From Crocinitomicaceae bacterium (lineage in GTDB: Bacteria > Bacteroidota > Bacteroidia > Flavobacteriales_D > Crocinitomicaceae), in contig DQTF01000243.1 of NCBI GenBank assembly GCA_015662935.1, positions 1 to 15,423 of the forward strand: 15,423 bases of DNA, in the 5' to 3' direction. The position numbers and the translations under genes were made by a program. Under the pieces are notes generated by a model. It was not told where the DNA came from and made no database searches. It saw nothing but the letters and a program-made list of their open reading frames with translations. The first letter of the stretch is position 1. Every line of letters starts with the position of its first letter. Below are positions 7,127 to 14,200 of the stretch, piece after piece.

Positions 7127-8683
7127 TTACAACTCAAACTTAATTCCTTGAGCTAAAGGTAAACTGTCTGTATAATTTACAGTATTCGTTTGTCTTCTCA
7201 TATAAACTTTCCAAGCATCAGATCCAGACTCACGTCCTCCACCTGTTTCTTTTTCTCCACCAAATGCACCACCGATTTCAGCACCTGAAGTTCCGATGTT
7301 CACATTGGCAATACCACAATCAGAACCTGTTTCAGAAACAAATAATTCAGCTTCACGCATGTTGTTGGTCATGATAGCAGAAGATAAACCTTGAGGAACG
7401 TTATTTTGAATCTCAATTGCATTCTCAACGCTTCCAGAATACTTCATGATGTAAAGAATAGGAGCGAAAGTTTCAGACTGAACAATATCTAAAGAATTGT
7501 CAGCTTCAACGATTGCTGGATAAACATAACATCCAGACTCGTATCCAGCTCCTTCAAGAACTCCTCCCTCAACAAGAATGTTAGCTCCTTGTGCTTTTGC
7601 TTTTTCTAATGCAGCTAAATAGGTGTCAACTGCCATTTGATCGATAACTGGCCCAACGTGATTAGACTCATCCAACGGATTACCAATTTTCAATTGTCCG
7701 TAAGCTTTTACCATTGCATTCTTCATGGTGTCATAAACATCTTCATGAATAATCAACCTTCTTGTAGAAGTACACCTTTGTCCTGCAGTACCAACTGCTC
7801 CAAATACTGCTCCTGGAAGAACAATCTTTAAATCAGCAGTAGGAGTAATAATAATCGCATTGTTTCCTCCTAATTCTAGTAATGATTTACCTAATCTTCT
7901 TCCAACAGCTTCACTAACAGATTTACCCATTCTAGTAGAACCAGTTGCAGAAATTAAAGGAACTCTTTTGTCGTTTGACATTAATTTTCCTATTTCAGCA
8001 TCTCCGATAACAACACAAGAAACTCCTTCAGGAACTCCATTTGCTTCAAATACTTCTTGTGTAATTTGTTGACAAGCAATTGCTGTTAATGGTGTTTTTT
8101 CTGATGGCTTCCAAATAGTTGTGTCACCACAGATCCAGGCCAAAGCAGTATTCCAATTCCAAACAGCAACAGGGAAGTTAAAAGCAGAAATAATCCCAAC
8201 GATTCCGATTGGGTGGTATTGCTCCATCATTCTGTGTCCTGGACGCTCAGATTTAATCGTTAAACCATATAACTGGCGAGAAAGACCAACAGCAAAATCA
8301 CAGATGTCAATCATTTCTTGAACTTCTCCAAGACCTTCTTGCAATGATTTCCCCATTTCGTAAGAAACCAAAGTACCAAGAGCCATTTTGTTTTCTCTCA
8401 ACTTCTCTCCAAGTTGACGAACAACTTCACCTCTTTTTGGAGCAGGCCATGTTTTCCATTCTTTGTATGCTTCTTGCGACTTTAAAACAACCGCTTCGTA
8501 ATCAGCTTCTGTTGCAAAGTTTACGGATGCAATTACTTTTCCGTCTGCAGGAGAAACAGAATCAACTTTTGTTCCTCTTGTTTTGAACCAATGCCCACCA
8601 GTAGATGCACCATTGTTTTCGTTTTGTATTCCGAATTGAGATAAAATCTCCTGTATTCCTAGGTCAGTCATTTCTTCAACCAT
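7127..8683 (-). CDS. Aldehyde dehydrogenase, ALDH7/antiquitin type (probable alpha-aminoadipic semialdehyde dehydrogenase)
   Basis: A 518-residue NAD(P)-dependent aldehyde dehydrogenase of full family length. The catalytic cysteine is C304 in GTAGQRCTSTRR, the general base E270 in LLELGGNN, and N169 in SAFNFPVAVWNWN stabilises the oxyanion. KPSEKTPLT (192-200) is the NAD-binding segment. The LELGGNNAIII and AFNFPVAVWNWN signatures and the N-terminal arrangement are those of the ALDH7 (antiquitin) group, whose members oxidise alpha-aminoadipic semialdehyde in lysine degradation and some betaine or osmolyte aldehydes. No other lysine-catabolic gene lies nearby, so the substrate is inferred from family only. 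The ATG at 8683 fits the promoter position; the second methionine, residue 5, is an alternative start. It is a monocistronic unit bounded by a strong promoter and terminator. Confidence 0.88.
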   Translation of the reverse strand: MVEEMTDLGIQEILSQFGIQNENNGASTGGHWFKTRGTKVDSVSPADGKVIASVNFATEADYEAVVLKSQEAYKEWKTWPAPKRGEVVRQLGEKLRENKMALGTLVSYEMGKSLQEGLGEVQEMIDICDFAVGLSRQLYGLTIKSERPGHRMMEQYHPIGIVGIISAFNFPVAVWNWNTALAWICGDTTIWKPSEKTPLTAIACQQITQEVFEANGVPEGVSCVVIGDAEIGKLMSNDKRVPLISATGSTRMGKSVSEAVGRRLGKSLLELGGNNAIIITPTADLKIVLPGAVFGAVGTAGQRCTSTRRLIIHEDVYDTMKNAMVKAYGQLKIGNPLDESNHVGPVIDQMAVDTYLAALEKAKAQGANILVEGGVLEGAGYESGCYVYPAIVEADNSLDIVQSETFAPILYIMKYSGSVENAIEIQNNVPQGLSSAIMTNNMREAELFVSETGSDCGIANVNIGTSGAEIGGAFGGEKETGGGRESGSDAWKVYMRRQTNTVNYTDSLPLAQGIKFEL

Positions 8684-8722
8684 GATTTATGTTTTTATAA
8701 TGTATGTACTTATTTAACGGTA

Positions 8723-8754
8723 CAAAATTACTTTAAAATTCAGCACTTACCAAA
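8723..8754 (-). promoter_or_regulatory. Canonical Bacteroidota promoter of the aldehyde dehydrogenase gene
   Basis: On the minus strand TTTG (8754-8751) is followed after exactly 20 bases by TAATTTTG (8730-8723), a full match to the TTTG-N19/20-TAnnTTTG promoter of this phylum. The predicted start near 8716 leaves a leader of about 33 bases to the ATG at 8683. Confidence 0.65.
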
Positions 8755-8819
8755 CATCGCGTTGCTAGTAATTCATAAAAAATGAAAAACAATAGAGAAT
8801 AAATAGAAAAAAGGGTGGA

Positions 8820-9665
8820 TTAGTTGATTTGCAACCAGAAAGACCCGCCGTGACGCTCTACATCTTTTAAGTTGTCGTGTTCCCAAAAAGGATCTAATAA
8901 AGACTTCAATTCTTTATCTTCTGACACAAAGTAATTCGGGAAGATGGTTTTGTATTTGTCAGCATTTGCCAACAAGAAAAAAGCCAATCCATATTGCTCG
9001 GTATAGAACCTATCACACATAAATTGTGGATAATCATACGGTAAATACACATCGTGAATATGAACAATTACTCCCTTTTTCAATTTTGGCAGAATCTCCA
9101 TGAAGAACACCATGGAATCTGAATTAGGCAATATTCTGTGAGAATTATCAATGAACAGAATGTCATTTTCTTCCAAGTTGAGAATGACATCATAATCAAC
9201 ATCTTCAAATGGTTTTCGGATAATAGTATCCGCCAAATGGTCAATTTCTGCTCTTGGATTCGGGTCAATTGATATGATTTCTGTGGGTAAATTATTCTCC
9301 TTCTTCGCCTTGAAAGCAACTTTAGTTGAATTACCAGAACCAACTTCAACGTATTTATTTGGTTTATTGATTGCCAACATTGCATAAATTGCCACGATGT
9401 CTAGCCCTGGAAGAAAGTCATTGTTCCAAACAGGTTGGTTGACGTCAGATTCTTCGTCAGACTTTTTAATTGTGTGCAAGTTCTCTTTGAATGATAAGGC
9501 ATTCTTTATGAACTCAGAATAAACAGCTCTATTCGCATCAATTATTTGATACAATTCTTTATGCGGAGGCTTACCATGACCGTATCTCGGTTTGAAATCC
9601 ACTTTATAATCAAGCGAAAGCGACTGAAACTTTGGGGATAAGAAATGGTAAATTCGTTTGAGCAT
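8820..9665 (-). CDS. Class I SAM-dependent methyltransferase-like protein, function unassigned
   Basis: A 281-residue soluble protein with a Rossmann-type methyltransferase core. Motif I is VEVGSGNST (106-114), the acidic end of strand 2 is ISIDP (131-135), and strand 4 is FIDNSH (171-176), followed by ILPKLKKGVIVHIHDVYLP (191-209), the layout of Methyltransf_24-like proteins. The N-terminal 80 residues are basic and charged and not recognised. HIHDVYLPYDYP resembles the conserved His-Asp segment in sugar- or lipid-modifying members, but no substrate can be assigned. It has one cysteine (C217), which argues against an arsenite methyltransferase despite the neighbouring ars genes. It lies 56 bases downstream of the aquaporin gene on the same strand with no terminator visible between them, so read-through from the ars operon is possible but unproven. 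Confidence 0.65.
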   Translation of the reverse strand: MLKRIYHFLSPKFQSLSLDYKVDFKPRYGHGKPPHKELYQIIDANRAVYSEFIKNALSFKENLHTIKKSDEESDVNQPVWNNDFLPGLDIVAIYAMLAINKPNKYVEVGSGNSTKVAFKAKKENNLPTEIISIDPNPRAEIDHLADTIIRKPFEDVDYDVILNLEENDILFIDNSHRILPNSDSMVFFMEILPKLKKGVIVHIHDVYLPYDYPQFMCDRFYTEQYGLAFFLLANADKYKTIFPNYFVSEDKELKSLLDPFWEHDNLKDVERHGGSFWLQIN

Positions 9666-9721
9666 TTGTTTTTTAATCAGGCGGTAAATTTACGCAAATA
9701 TTTAGAAGTAGAAAGGGATTA

Positions 9722-10363
9722 TTATTTCCCTTCATTCCATTTCCAATATAAACCAGCAACCAGTGCACCGAGGGTTGTTGCAAGAAGGTATATCCAAAGA
9801 TGTTCAGTGTGTCCAGAAACAACTGCTGGAGCTAAACTTCTAAAAGGATTCATACTTGCGTTGCTAATTGGTCCAGCATAAAGCGCCTCTAATCCAACAG
9901 TCATTCCGATTGCAATGGGCGCAAAGTATTGTTCAATTCTCCTTCCTTGTGAAGTGAATAGAATGACCATCATCAGCATGAATGTGAGAATAAATTCTAA
10001 CACAAATGATTGCATTTCAGAACCCTGTGGTAAAGAAGAGCCGAGCAAATCATTCTCAGGAAATAGGAGTTGCAAAGAAAAACTTGCTGCAAATGCACCA
10101 ATGAGTTGAGCTCCAAAATAAGGTAGAATTTCTTTCTTTGGATGCAGTTTTAATAAGACCAATGTTAAGGTAACGGCTGGATTCATATGCGCACCTGATA
10201 TTCTCCCAAACGTAAAAATCATAATCATAACGATGAGTCCCCAAGAAGTTGCCACTCCGAAGTGAGAAATCACACCTGTTGTTTCTGTATTGATTACCAT
10301 TGCACCCGTTCCGCAAAAAATGAGGAAGAAGGTGGCTATTATTTCAGCAACGTATCTTTTCAT
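9722..10363 (-). CDS. Aquaglyceroporin (MIP family), probable arsenite channel (AqpS-like)
   Basis: A 213-residue membrane channel with six hydrophobic segments and two half-helix motifs: SGAHMNPAV (NPA at 61-63) and SNASMNPFRS (NPF at 172-174, in place of the usual NPA). Aligned by spacing to E. coli GlpF, the selectivity-filter positions are W41, A160, A169 and R175. This gives a wide filter with the GlpF-type Trp and Arg, suited to glycerol or uncharged As(OH)3 rather than water only. The start is placed at 10363, whose ATGA overlaps the arsC stop by four bases; a start at 10390 would add nine residues and overlap arsC by 31 bases. As last gene of the arsR-arsI-arsC operon it is best read as the arsenite exit route, as with AqpS of Sinorhizobium meliloti. 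A glycerol channel is the alternative. Confidence 0.8.
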   Translation of the reverse strand: MKRYVAEIIATFFLIFCGTGAMVINTETTGVISHFGVATSWGLIVMIMIFTFGRISGAHMNPAVTLTLVLLKLHPKKEILPYFGAQLIGAFAASFSLQLLFPENDLLGSSLPQGSEMQSFVLEFILTFMLMMVILFTSQGRRIEQYFAPIAIGMTVGLEALYAGPISNASMNPFRSLAPAVVSGHTEHLWIYLLATTLGALVAGLYWKWNEGK

Positions 10364-10776
10364 AAGTAAGCGGAACAAAACTCTTTGCAATACCCTTTTA
10401 CTAAACCTCTTACTCGATCAAATTCTGAAATTATTTCTTCCTCATTTCCTACGACTTTCGCTGGATCAGGAAAGTTTTTATGAAAACGAACAGCATTTGA
10501 GGGAAAGTAAGGACATCTTTCTTTTGCATTGTCACAAACTGTAATGATGTAATCGAAATCAACATTCGAATACTCATTTACATTGTTGGAAGTGTTTGCA
10601 GAAATATCAATTCCATCTTTTTGCATGGTGTCAATTGCTTTTGGATTGACGCCGTGCGTTTCTACACCTGCGCTATAAATGTTTACACCTTCTGATGCAA
10701 AAGTTTTTAAATAACCATCTGCAATTTGACTTCTGCAACTGTTTCCTGTGCAAAGCACTAATACATTTTTTGACAT
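10360..10776 (-). CDS. arsC: Arsenate reductase, low-molecular-weight phosphatase (thioredoxin-coupled) type
   Basis: A 138-residue cytoplasmic enzyme that reduces arsenate to arsenite. The P-loop CTGNSCRS gives the CX5R motif with nucleophile C9 and R15. The two resolving cysteines are C81 and C88 in CDNAKERCP, corresponding to the C10/C82/C89 triad of the Staphylococcus aureus pI258 enzyme, so thioredoxin is the expected reductant. D104-P105 in NFPDPAK provides the general-acid Asp. The presence of all three redox cysteines separates it from a plain tyrosine phosphatase. Extra cysteines C14, C130 and C134 have no assigned role. It begins 12 bases after arsI and its TGA overlaps the preferred aquaporin ATG by four bases. 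Confidence 0.92.
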   Translation of the reverse strand: MSKNVLVLCTGNSCRSQIADGYLKTFASEGVNIYSAGVETHGVNPKAIDTMQKDGIDISANTSNNVNEYSNVDFDYIITVCDNAKERCPYFPSNAVRFHKNFPDPAKVVGNEEEIISEFDRVRGLVKGYCKEFCSAYL

Positions 10777-10788
10777 TCTTCTATGAAT

Positions 10789-11295
10789 TTAACAGCAACC
10801 CGAACCTGGTTCACAAGTGTTTTCTTCTTCTGCTTTTACAACATCTTCTGTTTTCTCTTGAGGCATACAGCAAGCGCTTGCATCTTCTCTTTCAAATTTA
10901 GGGTCGTTGAATTCAACATCTTCGTGGAAGTAATATATTTCCCATTGAATTCCATCTGGGTCATCTACCCAAAACTTATCTTGTACCGCGTAACAACAAG
11001 AGACTCCTATTTCTTCTAAGGAAACAATGTTTTGCTTTTTAGCAATTTCAAGCATTTTCTCCATTTCTTCTTTAGAACCAACTTGTATTCCGATGTGTCC
11101 AAAGTTAGACTGAACTCTTTCAGAGTTTTCAATAAAAGAAATGATTAATCCTGGAGAATCTAATTCATACTTCACATAACCAGATTTTACTTTTGATGCT
11201 GGTTGCCCAAAAAAAGTATTGTAAAAATTTACTGTTGCAGCTAGTTCACTTACGTAAAATGATAGGTGCATTCTTGGGAATTTTGATTGTGACAT
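10789..11295 (-). CDS. arsI: ArsI/CadI-family VOC metalloenzyme, probable Fe(II)-dependent C-As lyase
   Basis: A 168-residue vicinal-oxygen-chelate protein. The signature CCYAVQDKFWVDDPDGIQWE (100-119) is that of ArsI, the dioxygenase that cleaves the carbon-arsenic bond of trivalent methylarsenite and aromatic arsenicals to give arsenite. Candidate metal ligands are H10, H67 and E119, and the vicinal pair C100-C101 is the arsenical-binding site; the spacing of these positions fits characterised ArsI proteins. The VOC core ends near residue 130. It is followed by an acidic, cysteine-containing tail with C142-C143, C161 and C167-C168. The same family includes cadmium-induced CadI, so a cadmium role is the alternative, but arsC next door favours arsenic. 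Twelve bases separate it from both arsR and arsC. Confidence 0.85.
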   Translation of the reverse strand: MSQSKFPRMHLSFYVSELAATVNFYNTFFGQPASKVKSGYVKYELDSPGLIISFIENSERVQSNFGHIGIQVGSKEEMEKMLEIAKKQNIVSLEEIGVSCCYAVQDKFWVDDPDGIQWEIYYFHEDVEFNDPKFEREDASACCMPQEKTEDVVKAEEENTCEPGSGCC

Positions 11296-11307
11296 AATTT
11301 TAAACTT

Positions 11308-11640
11308 TTAACAGCAACTGTCTTCTGAACAGTTTACGGAATTTAATAATTTATTAATTGATTGTGATAATTTATTCCAATTTTTTGAGTTTATGCAGTA
11401 ACACATGCTTGTTCCTTCAATCGTTCCTTGAATCAATCCTGCAGATTTTAACTCTTTCAAATGTTGTGAAATTGTTGATTGCGCCAAGCCAATTTCTGTT
11501 ACCAAATTTCCACAGACACAACTTTTCGTGTTTATGATTGATTGCAGAATTGCAACTCTTGCAGGATGTCCCAAAACTTTCATCATCTGAGCTAATTGAA
11601 CTTGCTCTTCGGTGTAATTATTTGTTTTTGTTAACCCCAT
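11308..11640 (-). CDS. arsR: ArsR/SmtB-family arsenite-responsive repressor
   Basis: A 110-residue winged-helix regulator and first gene of the operon. MMKVLGHPARVAILQ (19-33) is the typical N-terminal helix pair. C41 and C43 in SCVCGNL lie at the start of the DNA-binding region, where E. coli ArsR carries its ELCVCDL arsenite site. GLAQSTISQHLKELKSAGLI (51-70) is the helix-turn-helix, with TISQHL the recognition helix. A second CxC pair (C80, C82) sits in the wing region, and the protein ends with C104 and C109-C110. It is predicted to repress arsR-arsI-arsC-aquaporin until As(III) is bound. The near-palindrome at 11655-11670, 14 bases before its ATG, is the probable operator. Confidence 0.9.
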   Translation of the reverse strand: MGLTKTNNYTEEQVQLAQMMKVLGHPARVAILQSIINTKSCVCGNLVTEIGLAQSTISQHLKELKSAGLIQGTIEGTSMCYCINSKNWNKLSQSINKLLNSVNCSEDSCC

Positions 11641-11654
11641 TGTTTAAATCGTAT

Positions 11655-11670
11655 ATCGCAATATTACGAT
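11655..11670. promoter_or_regulatory. Probable ArsR operator palindrome
   Basis: ATCGCAATATTACGAT is a 16-bp palindrome with a single mismatched pair (positions 5 and 12). It lies 14 bases upstream of arsR and covers the likely -7 element of the ars promoter, where bound repressor would block transcription. Assignment to ArsR is inferred from position and symmetry. Confidence 0.55.
11659..11666 (-). promoter_or_regulatory. Putative -7 element of the ars operon promoter
   Basis: On the minus strand TAATATTG differs from TAnnTTTG at one position and lies inside the palindrome. A start near 11652 would leave a leader of about 12 bases. No TTTG is seen at the -33 spacing, so the promoter would be weak or depend on context. 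Confidence 0.35.
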
Positions 11671-11723
11671 TAATAATTTAGTTAATTAGGAAAATAGAAT
11701 GATTATTTACAAAATTCTTTGTG

Positions 11724-11731
11724 TATATTTG
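11724..11731 (+). promoter_or_regulatory. Putative -7 element of the antiporter gene
   Basis: TATATTTG is an exact TAnnTTTG match 19 bases before the ATG at 11751, giving a leader of about 13 bases. A TTTG at 11718-11721 is too close to serve as the -33 box. It lies more than 50 bases from the ArsR palindrome. Confidence 0.45.
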
Positions 11732-11750
11732 GTTTAACTAAAACAATAAA

Positions 11751-13064
11751 ATGAATCCATACTTACTTATCATTGGGATTGCCAGCATAATTATTTTAAG
11801 CTTTTTTTTCAATATTATTTCTCAAAAAACGAACATCCCTTCAGTTCTTATGCTTATTGGGTTAGGAATGGGTCTTAGAGTTTGGATGCATGCAAAAGGA
11901 ATTATAGACAAAGATTTAAAACTAGATTCTATTTTAGAAATCATTGGGAATGTTGGTTTGGTGATGATTGTTCTAGAAGCGGCTTTGGATTTAAAGTTAG
12001 AAAGAGAGAAATCAGGACTCATATTTAAGTCTTTTATTGTTGCCAACCTGGGAATTGCAGGTTCGATGTTTGCCTTGGCATTTTTCTTTATGTACATTTT
12101 TCCAGGAACAACTCTATACACAGCAATTGTTTATGCTATTCCTTTGAGTATAATGAGTAGTGCGATTATCATTCCCTCTGTTGGTCGCTTGACTGGAAAG
12201 AAAAAAGAATTTATGGTGTATGAAAGCACTTTTTCTGACATTCTTGGAATTATGGTGTTTTACTTCATGATTGGTGCTGATGGAGGAGCTGGAAATGGTT
12301 CTATTGCTTGGGAAATATTTTTAAATATTGTAGGAACGGTTGTCTTGTCAGTGATTGTTGCTTATGTGATGGTATATCTCTTCCAACATCTTCAAATGCA
12401 GGTGAAACTGTTCTTGATTATTGGTGTGTTATTGTTACTTTTTGCTGTTGGAAAATACTTCCACCTTTCTTCACTACTCTTAATTCTTGCTTTTGGATTA
12501 GTCTTGAATAACACTGATATCTTCTTTCAAGGACGACTGGCAAAGATTTTTGACAAAGAGAAAGTGAAACCTATTCTCCATGACTTTCATACATTGACAC
12601 TGGAGTCAGCGTTCTTAATCAGAACTTTTTTCTTCGTAATTTTTGGACTGAGTATTTCTGTTGCATCCTTATACAATTTAGAAGTTGCGATTAATAGCTT
12701 TGTGATTGTTGCGATACTTTACGTGATTCGTTATGTTCTCCTCAAAGTATTCGCCAAAGAATTTCTTTTCCCAGAGGTTTTTATTGCTCCCAGAGGGTTG
12801 ATTACTGTGCTGTTGTTCTTTGTCTTAATTAAAAATGAACAGTTTACCATAGAAAATTTTGATACAGGGTTACTACTTTACCCAATTTTGATTACAAGTA
12901 TGATAATGATGTTTGCATTGATTACCTACAAGGGAGAGAAAGTTACAGATATTTTGTTTCATAAAGTTCCTATGATCAAGAATAATGAAGATAAGGAAAC
13001 AACCGAAAATCTAGACCGTAGAATGAGAGAGAATACGGAGGATATGGATTTTGATGGGTTTTAG
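11751..13064 (+). CDS. Cation:proton antiporter (Na+/H+ exchanger family, CPA type)
   Basis: A 437-residue polytopic inner-membrane protein with about a dozen hydrophobic segments through residue ~400 and a charged cytoplasmic tail (about 400-437, rich in Asp, Glu, Lys and Arg). It matches the Na_H_Exchanger family: LVMIVLEAALDLKL (70-83) corresponds to the conserved helix before the core. YESTFSDILG (157-166) corresponds to the ion-binding helix, with D163 the expected carboxylate, and APRGLIT is the conserved late segment with its Arg. The usual Asn-Asp (CPA1) or Asp-Asp (CPA2) pair reads Ser162-Asp163 here. The exchanged ion (Na+ or K+) cannot be told. It is divergent from the ars operon and converges on the MDR gene, with only 8 bases between the two stop codons and no terminator hairpin seen. 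Confidence 0.85.
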   Translation: MNPYLLIIGIASIIILSFFFNIISQKTNIPSVLMLIGLGMGLRVWMHAKGIIDKDLKLDSILEIIGNVGLVMIVLEAALDLKLEREKSGLIFKSFIVANLGIAGSMFALAFFFMYIFPGTTLYTAIVYAIPLSIMSSAIIIPSVGRLTGKKKEFMVYESTFSDILGIMVFYFMIGADGGAGNGSIAWEIFLNIVGTVVLSVIVAYVMVYLFQHLQMQVKLFLIIGVLLLLFAVGKYFHLSSLLLILAFGLVLNNTDIFFQGRLAKIFDKEKVKPILHDFHTLTLESAFLIRTFFFVIFGLSISVASLYNLEVAINSFVIVAILYVIRYVLLKVFAKEFLFPEVFIAPRGLITVLLFFVLIKNEQFTIENFDTGLLLYPILITSMIMMFALITYKGEKVTDILFHKVPMIKNNEDKETTENLDRRMRENTEDMDFDGF

Positions 13065-13072
13065 ATTTTAAC

Positions 13073-14110
13073 CTACCATTTCACCGACAATTTCCCTGTT
13101 GATTTTCCACTTTCTAACATTGAGTGTGCTTTAGTAAATTCTTCTACAGAATAAGAACCTCCAACTTGAGGAACGATCTTTCCCTCTTTGAAAAGACGAA
13201 ATGATTCTTGCAAGCAGAACTCTAAAATTTTAGGACGGTTATCTGCTATTTTAAGCATGTTAACCCCGAGAATATTTTTAGAACGCATCATCAAGCCGAT
13301 TGGTAAAACTAAACCCATTCTGCGGACAAAATTTAACTTCGATAAGATGCCCCATTTTCCATTAGATAATTCTGAACCTCCAAATAAAACCATTCTACCA
13401 CCAGAACCTAAAATAGACATGTCTTTTTTATAGGTTGACCCAGCAACAGGGTTGTAACTGATATCAATTCTGTCTCCGTTCAAAAAAGTTTTGATTTGCT
13501 CAATGTAGTCCGACTCATTGTAGTTAACAACAAAATCAGCTCCTAGTTTTTTTACCACTTCCGCCTTCTCTGTACGACCAATTTTTGCAATGACTCTTGC
13601 ACCTTTCATTTTTGCTAGTTGTATAAGAATAGTTCCTACTCCACCAGCTGCAGCATGAATTAGCACAGTATCTATCGAGTGAATAGGTGTTAAATACATT
13701 CCCATGTAATAAGCTGTAACTGATTGAGTTGTAAGTGCCAGTAATTCTTCAGAAGGTTCATTTCCTACAGCCACAGTTGCAATATCTGTTGTGAGAACAT
13801 GCTTTGCATAACCTCCAAATCTGCAGAATGCAATGACTCTTTTTCCGACTAAATCATTCTTTACTGAGGCTCCTGTAGAAATAACCTTTCCAACAACCTC
13901 ATAACCCACAACACAAGGAAAACCAGGAGCTTCTCGGTACAAACCTTTCCTTGCCATCACATCCGCATAGTTTAAACCAAATGCCTCTACTTCAATTAGA
14001 ACTTCATTCTCCTTCGGTTCATTAATTTCAAACGATCTCAATTCAAATGCTTCTTCAGGAGTTCCTGTTTTACACAAGAAAAATGCTTCACTCTTTATTG
14101 TACCTTTCAT
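13073..14110 (-). CDS. Zinc-free MDR oxidoreductase, quinone oxidoreductase/VAT1-like
   Basis: A 345-residue medium-chain dehydrogenase/reductase. The N-terminal GroES-like domain (about 1-130) contains EAFGLNYADVMARKGLY (42-58). The Rossmann domain has the NADP-binding HAAAGGVGT motif (152-160). The catalytic-zinc and structural-zinc cysteine sets of alcohol dehydrogenases are absent, which places it with NADPH-dependent quinone oxidoreductases and VAT1-like proteins that reduce quinones or activated alkenes. LNYADVMARKGLY is especially like the VAT1 group. The C-terminal SVEEFTKAHSMLESGKSTGK is the usual closing segment. An AGAAAAGG purine run directly precedes the ATG. The substrate is unknown. 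The intergenic stretch 14111-14200 contains no clear promoter, so it may be read from rsmI or from an unrecognised promoter. Confidence 0.82.
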   Translation of the reverse strand: MKGTIKSEAFFLCKTGTPEEAFELRSFEINEPKENEVLIEVEAFGLNYADVMARKGLYREAPGFPCVVGYEVVGKVISTGASVKNDLVGKRVIAFCRFGGYAKHVLTTDIATVAVGNEPSEELLALTTQSVTAYYMGMYLTPIHSIDTVLIHAAAGGVGTILIQLAKMKGARVIAKIGRTEKAEVVKKLGADFVVNYNESDYIEQIKTFLNGDRIDISYNPVAGSTYKKDMSILGSGGRMVLFGGSELSNGKWGILSKLNFVRRMGLVLPIGLMMRSKNILGVNMLKIADNRPKILEFCLQESFRLFKEGKIVPQVGGSYSVEEFTKAHSMLESGKSTGKLSVKW

Positions 14111-14200
14111 CCTTTTCTAACTACTTATTCATTTTTTATTCCACAGAGAAGTTTCAGACTTCCTAAAAGAATAATCATCTTCCAACTCCTCCGCTTCAAG

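Noticed and set aside
8820..9665. Arsenite methyltransferase (ArsM) reading of the methyltransferase gene
   Set aside because: ArsM needs several conserved cysteines to bind arsenite; this protein has only one.
10361..10390. Upstream ATG at 10390 for the aquaporin, adding nine residues
   Set aside because: It would overlap arsC by 31 bases, and the added MQRVLFRLL is not typical of MIP N-termini. The ATG at 10363 starts exactly at MKRYVAEIIATFFL and gives an ATGA overlap with arsC.
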